A DNA stretch of 32,208 nt. It comes from Chara braunii (Eukaryota > Streptophyta > Charophyceae > Charales > Characeae). The stretch lies in the NCBI GenBank assembly GCA_003427395.1, contig BFEA01000411.1:1273119-1305326 (forward strand). The letters run 5' to 3'. The notes under the pieces are model-generated. The model had not been told where the DNA came from. It saw only the letters and a list, made by a program, of their open reading frames with translations, and made no database searches. This document shows, one piece after another, positions 21,346 to 30,402 of this stretch; the stretch's first letter is position 1; the number at the start of each line of letters is the position of its first letter. The translations under genes were made by a program, and so were the position numbers.

Positions 21346-21815
21346 CGACATAAATAAATACTAATGATCCGAAGATAGGAGGCTCCCGTGGGGTCATCCT
21401 ATAGCCTGCTTGGCTACATCCTAACGTACCAAGTAAGACACTTCGGCTTGCCTAAGTCCAGTGACTTAATCTTGGCTCGTCTTACTCTAAGTAAGTAGTA
21501 GGGTGACTCCCGTAGGGTCATCCTATTACACTTGTAAAAATAGACTGAGTTCAACTTGAACTTTGTACTAACACCTGGATCTAGAATGTTCTCTGAATGT
21601 AAGGTCAAGTGTTGAGACGGCTCAACATGGGTCTCCTAACTACCTGCTTAACTAATATAAGGATACTCCTGAGTGAGTTGTCCTGTCGCTTGCACTAGAT
21701 TGCTTGAACTACTTGGTTATGTATTTTCGCCGAACTACTCGACTACTCTTCTGACTAACAGATTGTTTGAAATTGATCAAGTAGTGGAAGATTCCCGGGA
21801 GAATCAGCCCACTAC

Positions 21816-22984
21816 CTGTGTATGTCAGGACAAGAAGAGGAGAAAGGGAAAAAGGGAGTGCTCCATCGGGGGCGACCCTAGGGGTCCTTTAGAAAGAAAA
21901 GTAGAAAAAAGTGAATGCCGCAGAGAAAAGGATTAGACAAGAAGAGTTTCGCGTAGCCTCTGTTCATTGATAGGCTCCTAAAGGAGAAACCACCGAACGG
22001 AATGAGTAGATCTCAGTTAGATTACCACGTAAGCACCAAAGGGTGTGCTTATCTGCAAGAGAGAAACTGCAAAAGTTGAGAGTAAGGGAAAATATGAGTT
22101 TCCTTGGGCAACTTGAGACATAGGCAAAAAAACTCCTTGAAATAAAAGGAGGAGGGGTGGCAGACGGCTCAGGGTAGATAAAAGGTAGGGGTTAGATTTT
22201 GAGATGTTGATCCCAAAGCTCATAAACTAGAACCAAGAGTCTGACCCTTAGATGTCATTATGTGGGAATCAAGTAAAGGGATGTTGAATCATTGTTGACC
22301 TGTGTGTGTGCAGGTCTTTGCTTTGGTCTACTGCAATTGAAGGAAAAGTCATACATAAAGGACTCAATTTTTTGTTATCACTCGATAACAGGTCGGTTGT
22401 TACCGATTCAACTTTTCCCCTTTGACTTGATACCCACCTGTAAAGTCAAACCCTGTGGTGAGTAAAACTGTCAGCTGTGGTCATTGCGTAAATGGTCCTG
22501 GTCACTCTCAAAGGTCCTTTGAAGAAATGTGAGGGGGCTGGGCTTACGTCTCAGGAAAGACAAGGCTGTCATACATGGTTTGGGAAGTGAGGGACAAGGT
22601 CAATGGTTGATGGTTGACGCCATTAGTGCATGGCATGTGAACTGTCTTTGCATTTTCTGTGCAGGTCTGTTTTGTGCGTGATTTTGGATTGAATTGGACG
22701 TGGTCTGTTGAAGAGTCTCGGACACACAGGACTTGTGCAAGCGGGAAGGGTTCTCGGCGGTACTACTTTCATATCCATCATATGTCCAACTTAATCATTA
22801 TGATGTTCAGTTAAGTCCTAATATGTTAAGAAATGTAGGACGCTCTTTGGTAGAAAGAAGGTTTGATTGGTATCGGTGAAGAGAATAATACATTACGCAG
22901 TAGCCGAAATAGACTGCCTTATTAAAAGTTCGACCTGAATATCTAACGGTTCAGTTCTAGGCATCTTACCGCGCGTACCCCATT
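21816..22984. other. No gene recognised
   Basis: Purine-rich from 21816 to 21940, then mixed sequence. Two acceptor-like sites with the shared text GTGCAGGTCT occur on the plus strand (about 22307 and 22660). I see no exon to pair with them. Confidence 0.35.
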
Positions 22985-23275
22985 TTATGCTACAGCGATG
23001 GAGCAAACGCCCTCGGCTGACCTACCTCTACAAAGGCATGTAAAAGCCTTCGCATGTGGGTCGGTAGCTCAACAGGGATACGCCTACCTGAGGGTGGTGA
23101 CAGCCCCTCGGGTACAGGTAAGTTGTACCTCGCGACGCCGTGACCTGTCACAGGGCATCGTGAGAGGCATAGCACGTGCGCACGGTTGGAGTGGTGACGA
23201 GTTGTTCTACAAAAATAAATCCTGCGTGACACGACCGTGAGGTTCAGCGCTCCTAGCGGGGTGTGGGACCTCCGC
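22985..23275 (+). mobile_element. Interspersed repeat family A, copy 2
   Basis: This copy is in the opposite orientation to copies 1 and 3. It begins near CTACAGCGATGGAGCAAACG and runs through GCATGTGGGTCGGTAGCTC, GGTGGTGACAGCCCC, GTAAGTTGTACCTCGCG, CGTGAGAGGCATAG and TCCTGCGTGACACGACCG. An 80-codon frame on each strand is probably fortuitous, because the other copies do not keep it. Confidence 0.65.
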
Positions 23276-23329
23276 GAGCGACAGCGCCCAGCGCCCAGAC
23301 TATGATCACATAGATATTACCATATTACG

Positions 23330-23626
23330 AATTGCCAATCCAACCTGTTGACGTCAGCAGCAACAACCGAAGTACATGAAGAAATCGATCCTACAGACCA
23401 TGGCCAAGACCAAAACGTAGCCTCACAACATCATCCTCATCTCTCTCTTTCGCTCGTCTTCTCCACCCACGTCTTCCTCCTCATATACAAAGATCACCAC
23501 CACCTCCACTGGTTATTCAAGCAAAGCCCTGGCTATGTAGGGTTGACAATGTCGCTGCCCGCAACAACGCTCTACATTCTCCCACCGCCCACACTCACTA
23601 TCTGGCACCTAGCACTAGCCAGCTAG
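23330..23626 (+). CDS. Open frame of about 95 codons, unsupported
   Basis: The first third is hydrophilic and coding-like (ATTEVHEEIDPTDHGQDQ). The rest is His/Leu/Ser-rich from CATC- and CTC-type low-complexity DNA. There is no good ATG start and no splice support. It could be a fragment of an exon or chance. Confidence 0.15.
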   Translation, partial: NCQSNLLTSAATTEVHEEIDPTDHGQDQNVASQHHPHLSLSLVFSTHVFLLIYKDHHHLHWLFKQSPGYVGLTMSLPATTLYILPPPTLTIWHLALAS

Positions 23627-24215
23627 GAAAAGTTCAACCACCGTTGCCGCATGCACTGCCTAGCGCCCGAATGAGCCCACCAGTTGCCCAATTTGCTGTC
23701 TCGCTGGGCGTCATGTGTTTCCAGTAGCTTCTGATCAGGCCAAAGTGTCTGAGTCTGCGCTCAGGCCCATTCAGACAGTGGTCTGGATCGACTTGGTTAG
23801 GCATGCCCAACCACCCAGGAGTAAACGTGAGATTCTCCCTGCTTCGCCTGTGCGGCCGTAAGAGCATAGAAGACTCACATATTAGCTCCGATTCTCACGA
23901 GTACAGACCATGTAACCAAATGGTGCATGGCAACTGTCTGGCGCCCACCAAATATTCCCGAAATTGACGAACTCATGGGCACATCTTCACTTAGGGCGGG
24001 TTCATGCTTGCTGAAAGGGCCCCACAAGGACATATCGCAGAGTGAACTCGTAACATGGCCTTGTCGAAGATCCATGCCCACCTACGGGTTCCAACAGGCT
24101 CTGCTTGGGTCCCTCAGACTAGTCTCATAGGCCTATAAACAGGCATTTGCACATATTTGCAGACCCACCTTCACTTCGGTCAGGCACGACCCCTTCTCAA
24201 CATTGCTAAGGTACT
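23627..24215. other. No gene recognised
   Basis: Short frames on both strands have no recognisable product, and I found no repeats. Confidence 0.35.
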
Positions 24216-24790
24216 AAATCCTCGCACAAGTCAGAATATCGGTTGAAATCAACTTCGCCTTCCTAAAATGGAAAAAGAAGAGATCATGAGTCGTTTCATC
24301 ATCATTCTCAAGGCACTGTGAATTACATTGAGAGAGGAATTTTTTTAGATGGAAAAAGAAAGAGAAAAAAACTGAATATTTGAAGAAATTTTAAATAGAA
24401 CGCCCTCATCATTGAGTAATAAGTTAATGACAATTTCATTTGCAATGCCCGAGTCAGAATGTCGCTTGTAATCATCATCACCTTCCTGAATAGGAAAGGG
24501 AAGAGATCATTCCAAAGTGTTGGGAAGAGTTGTTTCATCATCCCTCTCGAGGATCAACTGAAAAACTTATTTTGAGGATAACATAATAATTATAAAAAAA
24601 ACTGAATAATTCTAACGAGAGGTGGGGGCGGAAAAAAACTTCATCAAATGATAATATCATTTGCAATGCCCGAGTCAGAATTTCGTTTGTTTCTGAATAG
24701 GAAAGGGAAGAGATAATTCAAAGTGTTGATAAAAGTTTTTTAATCATCCCTCTCGGACAGCAACTGAAAACATGAATCACATACACAAAC
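24216..24790 (+). repeat. Tandem repeat family B, about 222-bp unit, three copies
   Basis: Units start near 24220, 24446 and 24666. Each contains CGAGTCAGAAT, CTGAATAGGAAAGGGAAGAG, GTTTCATCATCCCTCTC and AACTGAAAA. The first copy is the most diverged. A fourth copy lies 2.8 kb away at 27450-27640. It is non-coding. Confidence 0.75.
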
Positions 24791-24804
24791 TTATTTTGAG
24801 CATA

Positions 24805-25265
24805 ACGTCGTCAAGCGCATCGGCCCCCACGCGAGCGAGGGCCCTCCCGGCCATGTCACGCAGGAGATAAACATAACACATCCTAGAGACAACTCGAGAA
24901 GGACGTATAACATTTCGCGAACCGCCGAAACGGACGTGGTTGTGTCGCTTTTTTGCCGCTCTAGCCGGGTACGAGAGCTATACATATCGCGGTCCCCTAC
25001 TACAGGATAGGTTTTCGCGGGGTATAAGCTTGCTTCCCTGGGGCTGTCACCACCCTTAGGGGCGTATCCCTACCGAGCTACTGACCCACATGCGAAAGCT
25101 TTTAAATGCAATCGCAGAGGTAGATTAACCGAGGACGTTTGCTCGTCTCACTGCAGTTATATGGAAATGCTCGGTTAACACCGAGTGAACCCGAACGCCG
25201 TTCGTTCCTTATAGATCAAGTACAAAGCGTACGTCGATCGACTAGAACAGTCTCAACCAAGCGTG
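24805..25265 (-). mobile_element. Interspersed repeat family A, copy 3
   Basis: This is the longest copy, in minus orientation. It shares the GCATGTGGGTCAGTAGCTCG core (25070-25095), the ACCGAGGACGTTTGCTCGT block (25128) and the TCCTGCGTGACATGGCCGGG block (about 24850) with the other two. Upstream it extends to a GATCGACTAGAAC block (25236), also found beside copy 1. The termini are not sharply defined. Confidence 0.6.
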
Positions 25266-25943
25266 AAGCTCTCAGATACAATCCTAGTCCCTAACAATAA
25301 TAATAATAATTAAAAAAATAAAATTCATATTACTTAATAAAAATCACGCAAATTTAATCCATTGACTTGATGAGTTGGTCTACCTAAATGCTTCTCTTCA
25401 ACCTATATGAACCTGTATGACTTAAGAATTTTTATATTGTCATTCCAAGATTATTAATTGAAGAAAAGAACTAGGACCGATCTTCCTATCATGACTATTG
25501 AAGTTCATCATAAATAACTTCTGCAAGTAAATACCACTGCTACCATGCAGATCAACAAGTGATCTGGTACATGGTCGATGTTTGAACTCTCGGTTCGACC
25601 ACATTTACGTACCATATGCAACTACTTGGAGGAGCGAATGAAATTTTGTTGGTCGCTTTGTCCTCCTGGACAATAATTACTCTTTATGTTCCACGAATGA
25701 TGGAGTATCCATCTCCAATACCAAGTTACTCAACACAGAAATGTTTCGCCTCCCGCTGCTTTGTCATCGTCATTACACTCAACAACTTTTTCAAATGTTC
25801 GCCTTTCACTTTATTCAGCTTATTTTTAAGCGATTGATTACCCCTCAATGCGTAAGCATTATAGTAAAATCATCGGGGTGATCCGAATACTGTATATCCG
25901 GCCGTCCTAACTATATGGAGTGTTTTTGTTTTTGTTTTTTAGA
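25266..25943. other. Intergenic, no gene recognised
   Basis: AT-rich at first (an AATAAT run near 25295). A B-box-like GGTTCGACCAC occurs at 25590 on the plus strand, with no good A box. A plus-strand acceptor-like pyrimidine tract ending in TTTTTTAG lies at about 25942, opposite the 3' end of the minus-strand gene. Confidence 0.35.
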
Positions 25944-25952
25944 TTACCTCGT

Positions 25953-26033
25953 GAAGCCATAAATCATATGGCTTCCTCGATAGGATTGGTTTATGCAAGC
26001 GGTCTTCTGGAAATGTGAGTAAGATTTCCAGAA
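25953..26033. other. Two adjacent perfect hairpins
   Basis: GAAGCCAT / ATGGCTTC pair across 25953-25975. TTCTGGAAAT / ATTTCCAGAA pair perfectly (10 bp, 9-nt loop) across 26005-26033. The loop of the second reads GTGAGTAAG on the plus strand and holds CTTACTCAC on the minus strand, so it carries a donor-like site one way and a branch-point-like site the other. It overlaps the proposed last intron and exon of the minus-strand gene. Confidence 0.6.
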
Positions 26034-26074
26034 AGCGGTGTCTAACCCTGGTAAATCTGTCATCCTTCACGTAC

Positions 26075-27132
26075 CTGCGCCTCCAGCAAATCCAAACGTG
26101 AATGCTCGTTATTGTGAAGTACCAGGATTGTCACTCCCCTTCCTCGCATGACTCTAAAAATTTGAGTACCGTACAAAGAGGTCATCCGGAAGGCCAGTCT
26201 CCACACACCATGACTCGGAAAGGCCAACTGAGTCTAAACAAGTGTCTGGTCTCAGTATCCCGGATCCGGATGACGCCGAAACGCCTGCCGGACGAGGTAA
26301 TCTTAATACTCACAATGACTCGGGAGAGACATTGAAGATTACTCCCGCGGTGGAAATACAAGGTATATCCAAAAAATTCATCCTGAGTTTGGGCCGTATT
26401 TGCCCGGAAATCCACACGAGTAGTGGAAAAAAATCCCTCGCCGTTTCGTAATAATCCGATGAAGTCGATCCGCTCAGTAGGAGAACCGTCTCGAACTCGT
26501 AGAAGCTCTTCTGCTCCTCTGATAAAATCGTCCTCACGTGTGTCGTGAACCAGCAGGTACCTCGGAATCGTCAAATATCGTCGTGCGCCAAGCATTTGTG
26601 TGTCATTACAAAAATTACATTAGTAAAGTAATCGTTCATCGAGTTCATCCTCCTCGTCCTGCCATGCATACTCAGAGAAAGGTTCAACTCGTAGAATAAT
26701 GAATTTGTTTGCCCACACCCGTCTCGTATGATATATGCCGAAGAATGGACCCTGCCGTTCGTTCATCCAAAGTACGGAGCGGACAAACGTCAACCTTATC
26801 TCAGGTATCTCATCCATTCCCGGATTTATCTCATACGACTGCATCACTACTAAATTCATGTTGGCGAAATCGTGATCGGGCAGTGGTGGCGTGAACTCGT
26901 AGTGAAGAATGTTCAAACAAGTTCTTTACCTGAAAATGAGTCGCCTAGGAGGATTTTGTGCACCGCCATCCCAGAACCGTGGAACATCTTCCTCTGAGTG
27001 TAATTCATACGGGTTGTAGACGAGTCGTCCTGTTTTCTCTAATCTTTCTCCGTTAAGTCTTTGGGACTCGACCCGTTCCGCCGCTGCATCACTATTGCGG
27101 AAAAGGTAACAAATCATCGTCCCCGCTGCCAT
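26075..27132 (-). CDS. Spliced gene of unknown function (may be a young pseudogene)
   Basis: On the minus strand a polypyrimidine tract and acceptor (CCTTCCTTCTTTCAG) directly precede ATG at 27132. The same frame then runs for over 300 codons to 26179, with only two internal stops, both TAA (26928-26926 and 26622-26620). The first overlaps a donor-like TTTTCAG|GTAAAG (26930/26929) and might lie in an intron, but I found no convincing acceptor in phase. The protein is charged and soluble, with segments such as EDVPRFWDGGAQNPPRRLIF, PGMDEIPEIRLTFVRSVLW and LLVHDTREDDFIRGAEELL, and no signal peptide or membrane span. A donor GTGAGT at 26313 and an acceptor TTTAG at 26234 define an 80-nt intron. 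Splicing it joins the frame to 53 further open codons ending at donor GCGCAG|GTACGT (26075). A possible 68-nt intron and a final exon to a TAA at 25944 follow. Family unknown. Confidence 0.5.
26234..26313 (-). other. Proposed 80-nt intron
   Basis: The intron begins GTGAGTATTAAG and ends CACTTGTTTAG on the minus strand. Both flanking exons are in phase 0 and the downstream exon is open for 53 codons. The unspliced frame also stays open across it to a TGA at 26179, so an unspliced alternative with a different C-terminus is possible. Confidence 0.4.
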
Positions 27133-27134
27133 CT

Positions 27135-27449
27135 GAAAGAAGGAAGGACAAAGGTGATCAAGTTAATTTTTTGTCCACTAAGTATTATAAAAACATTTGT
27201 TTTCCTTCTGGCCCGTGCTTCTTATGGCACGGCCAGCCACGTCGGGAGTATCTAAATACACTCCGTTTGGTTAGTAGGACACGAACTAGGCTGCTTGTGA
27301 CACCAGTTCCCCATACGTCAGTGACTCCTATAATGACCACTAAAGGAGTGCTATGGCAGTTTCTCTTTACGCAAGGCACCAAAAACTTAAAGTCCTTCCG
27401 TGAAGATGTTTCATCAATCCTCATAGGAGGTGGTCTGGGATACCCCACC
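27135..27449 (-). other. Upstream region / possible intron of the minus-strand gene
   Basis: Just upstream of the first proposed exon lies a pyrimidine-rich intron end. Further up is an open frame of 87 codons (27448-27188) with no splice-site support. A hairpin (GGCCCGTGC / GCACGGCC, 27210-27234) sits here. No promoter was recognised. Confidence 0.3.
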
Positions 27450-27640
27450 TCTCACAATGCACGAGTCAGAGTTTCACTTGTAATCACCATCACTTTCCTA
27501 AATAAGAAAGTTTTTCTAAATAGGAAAGGGAAGAGATCATTCAAAGTATTGGTTGTTTCATCATTATTCTCGGGCTGCATCGCAACTTTGCAATCTGTTT
27601 TTTTTTTTTAGCACATCAACTACAGACTGTGATCCTGTCG
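27450..27640 (+). repeat. Tandem repeat family B, dispersed fourth copy
   Basis: It contains ACGAGTCAGAGTTTCACTTG, AAATAGGAAAGGGAAGAGAT, GTTTCATCATTATTCTCGG and AACTTTGCA-type ends, in the order seen in the 24.2-24.8 kb array. An internal duplication of the TTCCTAAATA-like part is present. A small tandem duplication (TGTGATCCTG) follows at 27629 and 27691. Confidence 0.7.
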
Positions 27641-27769
27641 TATTGTTCATATATATATATTTTTTTGCTAATTTAAATCGCAAACTGTGTTGTGATCCTG
27701 CCTCAGCTGTAATCAAAAAATAAATTGACAATAGAAAAGGAAAAATCGAACGCAAAGTTAAAAACACGG

Positions 27770-27940
27770 AAAATACAAAAATGAAAAAGAAAACACATAT
27801 AGACTCTGTGAACTGCAAAAATGCAATGTATTCAAAATAAATCAAAACGGATAAAAAGAACGAAAGCGAAAAATACAAAAATATAAAATGAAAAAGACAA
27901 ACTAAAAAAAAAGTTAAAACGACATATAGAGTCTGCGTCG
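27770..27940 (+). repeat. A-rich direct repeat
   Basis: A block with AAATACAAAAAT, GAAAAAGA and CATATAGACTCTG occurs at 27770-27810 and again, diverged, at 27868-27937. It is non-coding and low complexity. Confidence 0.6.
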
Positions 27941-28279
27941 ACAATCATGCTATCGATGGTCTAAAAAGAAAGAAAAAAAACAAATAGAAGCATCTGACAC
28001 TTTGCAAAAAAAAAAAAAAAAAAACGTTCTCGTAATCTTCCACACTCCCCGAGCATTGCAACTGAGCCATTCCCTCGAACATAATGCATCCTCATTATGA
28101 ATGTATCAATCCAGGTTACGGAGGCAGATACACTGACGATGAGGATGTTTTGTGTGCAAGGAAAAAACTGTTGGGTACATGTGGTGCACAAAACCTGCCC
28201 TGAATTTACCATACAAAAAAAAAACCTGCAAAAAACAATTAACCCATAAATATAAGAAAAAAACTATTGTCTCTCGACG

Positions 28280-28450
28280 CGAAGCAGCCGTTACGCCAGA
28301 CCTTCATTGTAGTCATCGTCTTCATCATCGTTGGTGTCACGTCATCTCCATCATCGTTGTCTTCATCGTCGTTGACACATCAGCATCTCGTTGCCTTCAT
28401 CGTCATCGCTGCCATGTCACCGATCTCAAAGTCGACGCGCAGGTAAGTGA
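28280..28450 (+). other. CATCGTC-rich island ending in a splice donor
   Basis: A GC-richer island with degenerate CATCRTC repeats lies in AT-rich DNA. It ends in GACGCGCAG|GTAAGTGACC (boundary 28442/28443), a near-perfect donor, and a plus-strand frame is open through it. The encoded peptide is low-complexity His/Val/Ser. It could be an exon or a microsatellite relic. Confidence 0.25.
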
Positions 28451-28480
28451 CCATTATTTTTTTTTTCTTTTCTTTTCTTT

Positions 28481-28811
28481 GAGATTTCACTACTGAAATT
28501 GCACTTTGAGATTTTATGATTTTATTCAGCCGTTTTTCAAAGTTATATTCGTACTTGTATTTAGAATTTCGCTATCAAAATCACACTTCGAAATTTGGGG
28601 ATTTTATAGAGTAATTTTTCAAAGTTATATCCGAATGTGTGTTCGAGATTTCATTACCGAAATCTTAGTTTGGGATTTTTGAATTCTACGTAGGCGTTTT
28701 TCAAGGTTATATATGCACGTGCGTTCATAATTTCGCTACCGAAATTGCACTTTGGGATTTCATGATTTTACTTACACGTTTTTAAAGTCATATTCGCACG
28801 TCCATTCATGA
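28481..28811 (+). repeat. 82-bp tandem repeat, four copies
   Basis: Units start at about 28481, 28563, 28645 and 28727. The consensus holds GAGATTTCGCTACCGAAAT, GCACTTTGGGATTT and CGTTTTTCAAAGTTATAT. A T-run (28825-28841) follows. No coding frame is conserved. Confidence 0.85.
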
Positions 28812-28841
28812 TGCATTTACGAGATTTTTTTTTTTTTTTTT

Positions 28842-29670
28842 AATTATCACAAGATGAAGTCAGACACCCTAGGGCTTGACCCAACTCATTTACGGGTTGC
28901 ATTTATAGGCTTGATAGGTATAAGAGTTATTCATCGACTCAACTTACCCGATTAAGAGTGGTTAGTGAGATTTCGACCCAACTCTGATTCTCACGGGCTG
29001 TGTCGGCCTTCGGTAGGAAATCAACCCCTCAGTTAGGTCGCTCAGAGACTTCTTTCCGGAGTACCACACGCCCAACTGAGAGAAAGTGCTCAGTGGTTGG
29101 GGAAACTTTCGTCAGAAGCCCAAGCGTGTGGGCAACCACTTCATCAAATGAAGTTTAATGGGTTAGGGTTTGTCATCTTTAGTAATCGAGGAGCCACTAA
29201 TTGGTTTTTTTTTTTCATATTATATTCTTTATTACCTTCTAGTCTTTCCACACTTGCTTCTAATAACATCTCTCACTTCCTTCCTCCTAGTCTATTTTGA
29301 AGTTTTTTCTCTTAGATAAGAGTCCGGATGAGAAAGTAAGAAATCCTTAGAGTTAGTAGTTAGACCGTACAGATTGTGTAGCTACACAACTCAAGGATAG
29401 GGGTGTAGTCATTAGGATTGTATTTTAACCCGACTTTTGAAAATTATTAACTAGAAATTGACTTTTTATCTAAAAGGATGAGTAGTGCATCAAGGTCAAC
29501 TAAATTATTAGGTCCGGGCTATATACCATAGGATAACTAACGACCTTTTCATTTGATTCGAGTTAGGTCACCTGACGTATTCAACTAGTTAAAATGGGAT
29601 TGATAGGTACTTACTGCAACGATTAATACGCCGAAGTGCACCACATTTTATTTTTTTTTAGGGTTTTTTT
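28842..29670. other. No gene recognised
   Basis: Mixed sequence with T-runs near 29200 and 29650. CGAAGTGCACCACAT at 29632-29646 recurs at 30010-30024, so it brackets the hairpin and the 81-bp array that follow. Confidence 0.4.
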
Positions 29671-29769
29671 CCACCTGTTCAAAGGTGTTTTTTTTTTTTT
29701 TTTTTTTTTTTCCCGCTGTATGTAAGGGTGATATAAGATGCTAAAAAAAAGAAAACTTTGAACAGGTGG
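29671..29769. repeat. Inverted repeat with poly-T / poly-A loop flanks
   Basis: CCACCTGTTCAAAG (29671-29684) and CTTTGAACAGGTGG (29756-29769) are perfect 14-bp inverted copies. Outside and inside them are T-runs on the left (including T24 at 29688-29711) and A-runs on the right, so the structure can extend well beyond 14 bp. Confidence 0.75.
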
Positions 29770-29790
29770 AAAAAAAAAAAAAGGTTACAA

Positions 29791-30024
29791 ACCGAATGTG
29801 CACTCAGATATAACTTCCTAAAAAGACTAAATAAATCCTCAAACCCCTGAAGTGCGTTTCGATAATGAAACACCGAATGTGGACTCGGATATTACTCTAC
29901 AAAAACACGAAGTAAATCCCGAAAACCCCGAAGTGCGTTTCGGTAATGAAACGCCAAATGTGCACGCAGATATTAGTCCCCAAAAGACTAAGTAAATCCC
30001 GAAAACCCCGAAGTGCACCACATA
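29791..30024 (+). repeat. 81-bp tandem repeat, three copies
   Basis: Units start at 29791, 29872 and 29953. The consensus includes ACCGAATGTGCACKCAGATA, AAGACTAAGTAAATCCCGAA and CCCCGAAGTGCGTTTCG. The last unit ends in CGAAGTGCACCACAT, which also lies 370 bp upstream at 29632. Confidence 0.85.
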
Positions 30025-30070
30025 TATTCAAACTGATTCAAATACTGAATGCACCGCGACTTTAACACGA

Positions 30071-30300
30071 CTCTATACATCTAGAATATCGGGTAGGGGA
30101 GGGACAATTAAACACACACACACACACACACACACAACCGGAACGAGATGGCAGCGAGAGCGGGCGGCAGCAGGCCGCAGCGGGTAGGACCGGGCAGAGC
30201 AGGCAACACAATCGGGCGCCCTCTCTCTCTCTCTCTCTCTCTTTCTTTATTTTTCGTGGTTTTATGCCCCTCCTCTGCACAACGTTCTAGATGTATGGAG
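30071..30300. mobile_element. MITE-like element carrying (AC)n and (CT)n
   Basis: CTCTATACATCTAGAA (30071-30086) and TTCTAGATGTATGGAG (30285-30300) are inverted copies at 15 of 16 bases. Weaker inverted similarity continues inward for about 25 bp (GGGGAGGG against CCCCTCCTC). The 230-bp interior has an (AC)n tract (30111-30136), a GC-rich centre and a (CT)n tract (30220-30242). No target-site duplication is clear. Confidence 0.55.
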
Positions 30301-30402
30301 TTATGGTAATGGTCTCTATGCATTCAAACTCTCCAGCTACTGTATATGAGGCCTGGAGCGTACCAGTCTATGTGGCTGACTGAAGTGCTTCAAAAGCGCA
30401 CC

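Larger units (their letters stand above)
20198..21815. repeat. Array of about 20 imperfect palindromes with a CTCCCG core
   Basis: Short hairpins of 16-40 nt recur every 45-125 bp. Examples are 20198-20215, 20248-20275, 20308-20327, 20356-20372, 20456-20488, 20553-20578, 20627-20652, 20818-20835, 20872-20895, 20982-21010, 21045-21062, 21090-21111, 21209-21246, 21289-21323, 21375-21402, 21499-21525, 21611-21626, 21659-21683 and 21781-21815. Most centre on CTCCCGKGNGAGT or its complement. Stems differ between copies but still pair: ATAGGAG/CTCCTAT, TATTAGG/CCTAATA, GTCGACT/AGTCGAC, GTTGAG/CTCAAC, GTAGTGG/CCCACTAC. The DNA between hairpins is less conserved. There is no coding frame. Four undetermined bases (21042, 21075, 21088, 21097) lie here, which fits structure-induced sequencing trouble. 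This could be a family of mobile hairpins, a structured-RNA locus or a protein-binding array. Confidence 0.85.

Noticed and set aside
20198-21815. CRISPR array
   Set aside because: Repeats are regularly spaced but not identical, occur in both orientations, and form full palindromes with spacers that are themselves repeated. No cas genes are present, and the window is eukaryotic.
22998-23240. 80-codon open frames on both strands
   Set aside because: They fall within interspersed repeat family A, and the other two copies do not keep either frame.
27564-27944. Minus-strand open frame of 126 codons rich in Phe and Leu
   Set aside because: It is the antisense of A-rich repetitive DNA, and its composition follows from the base content.
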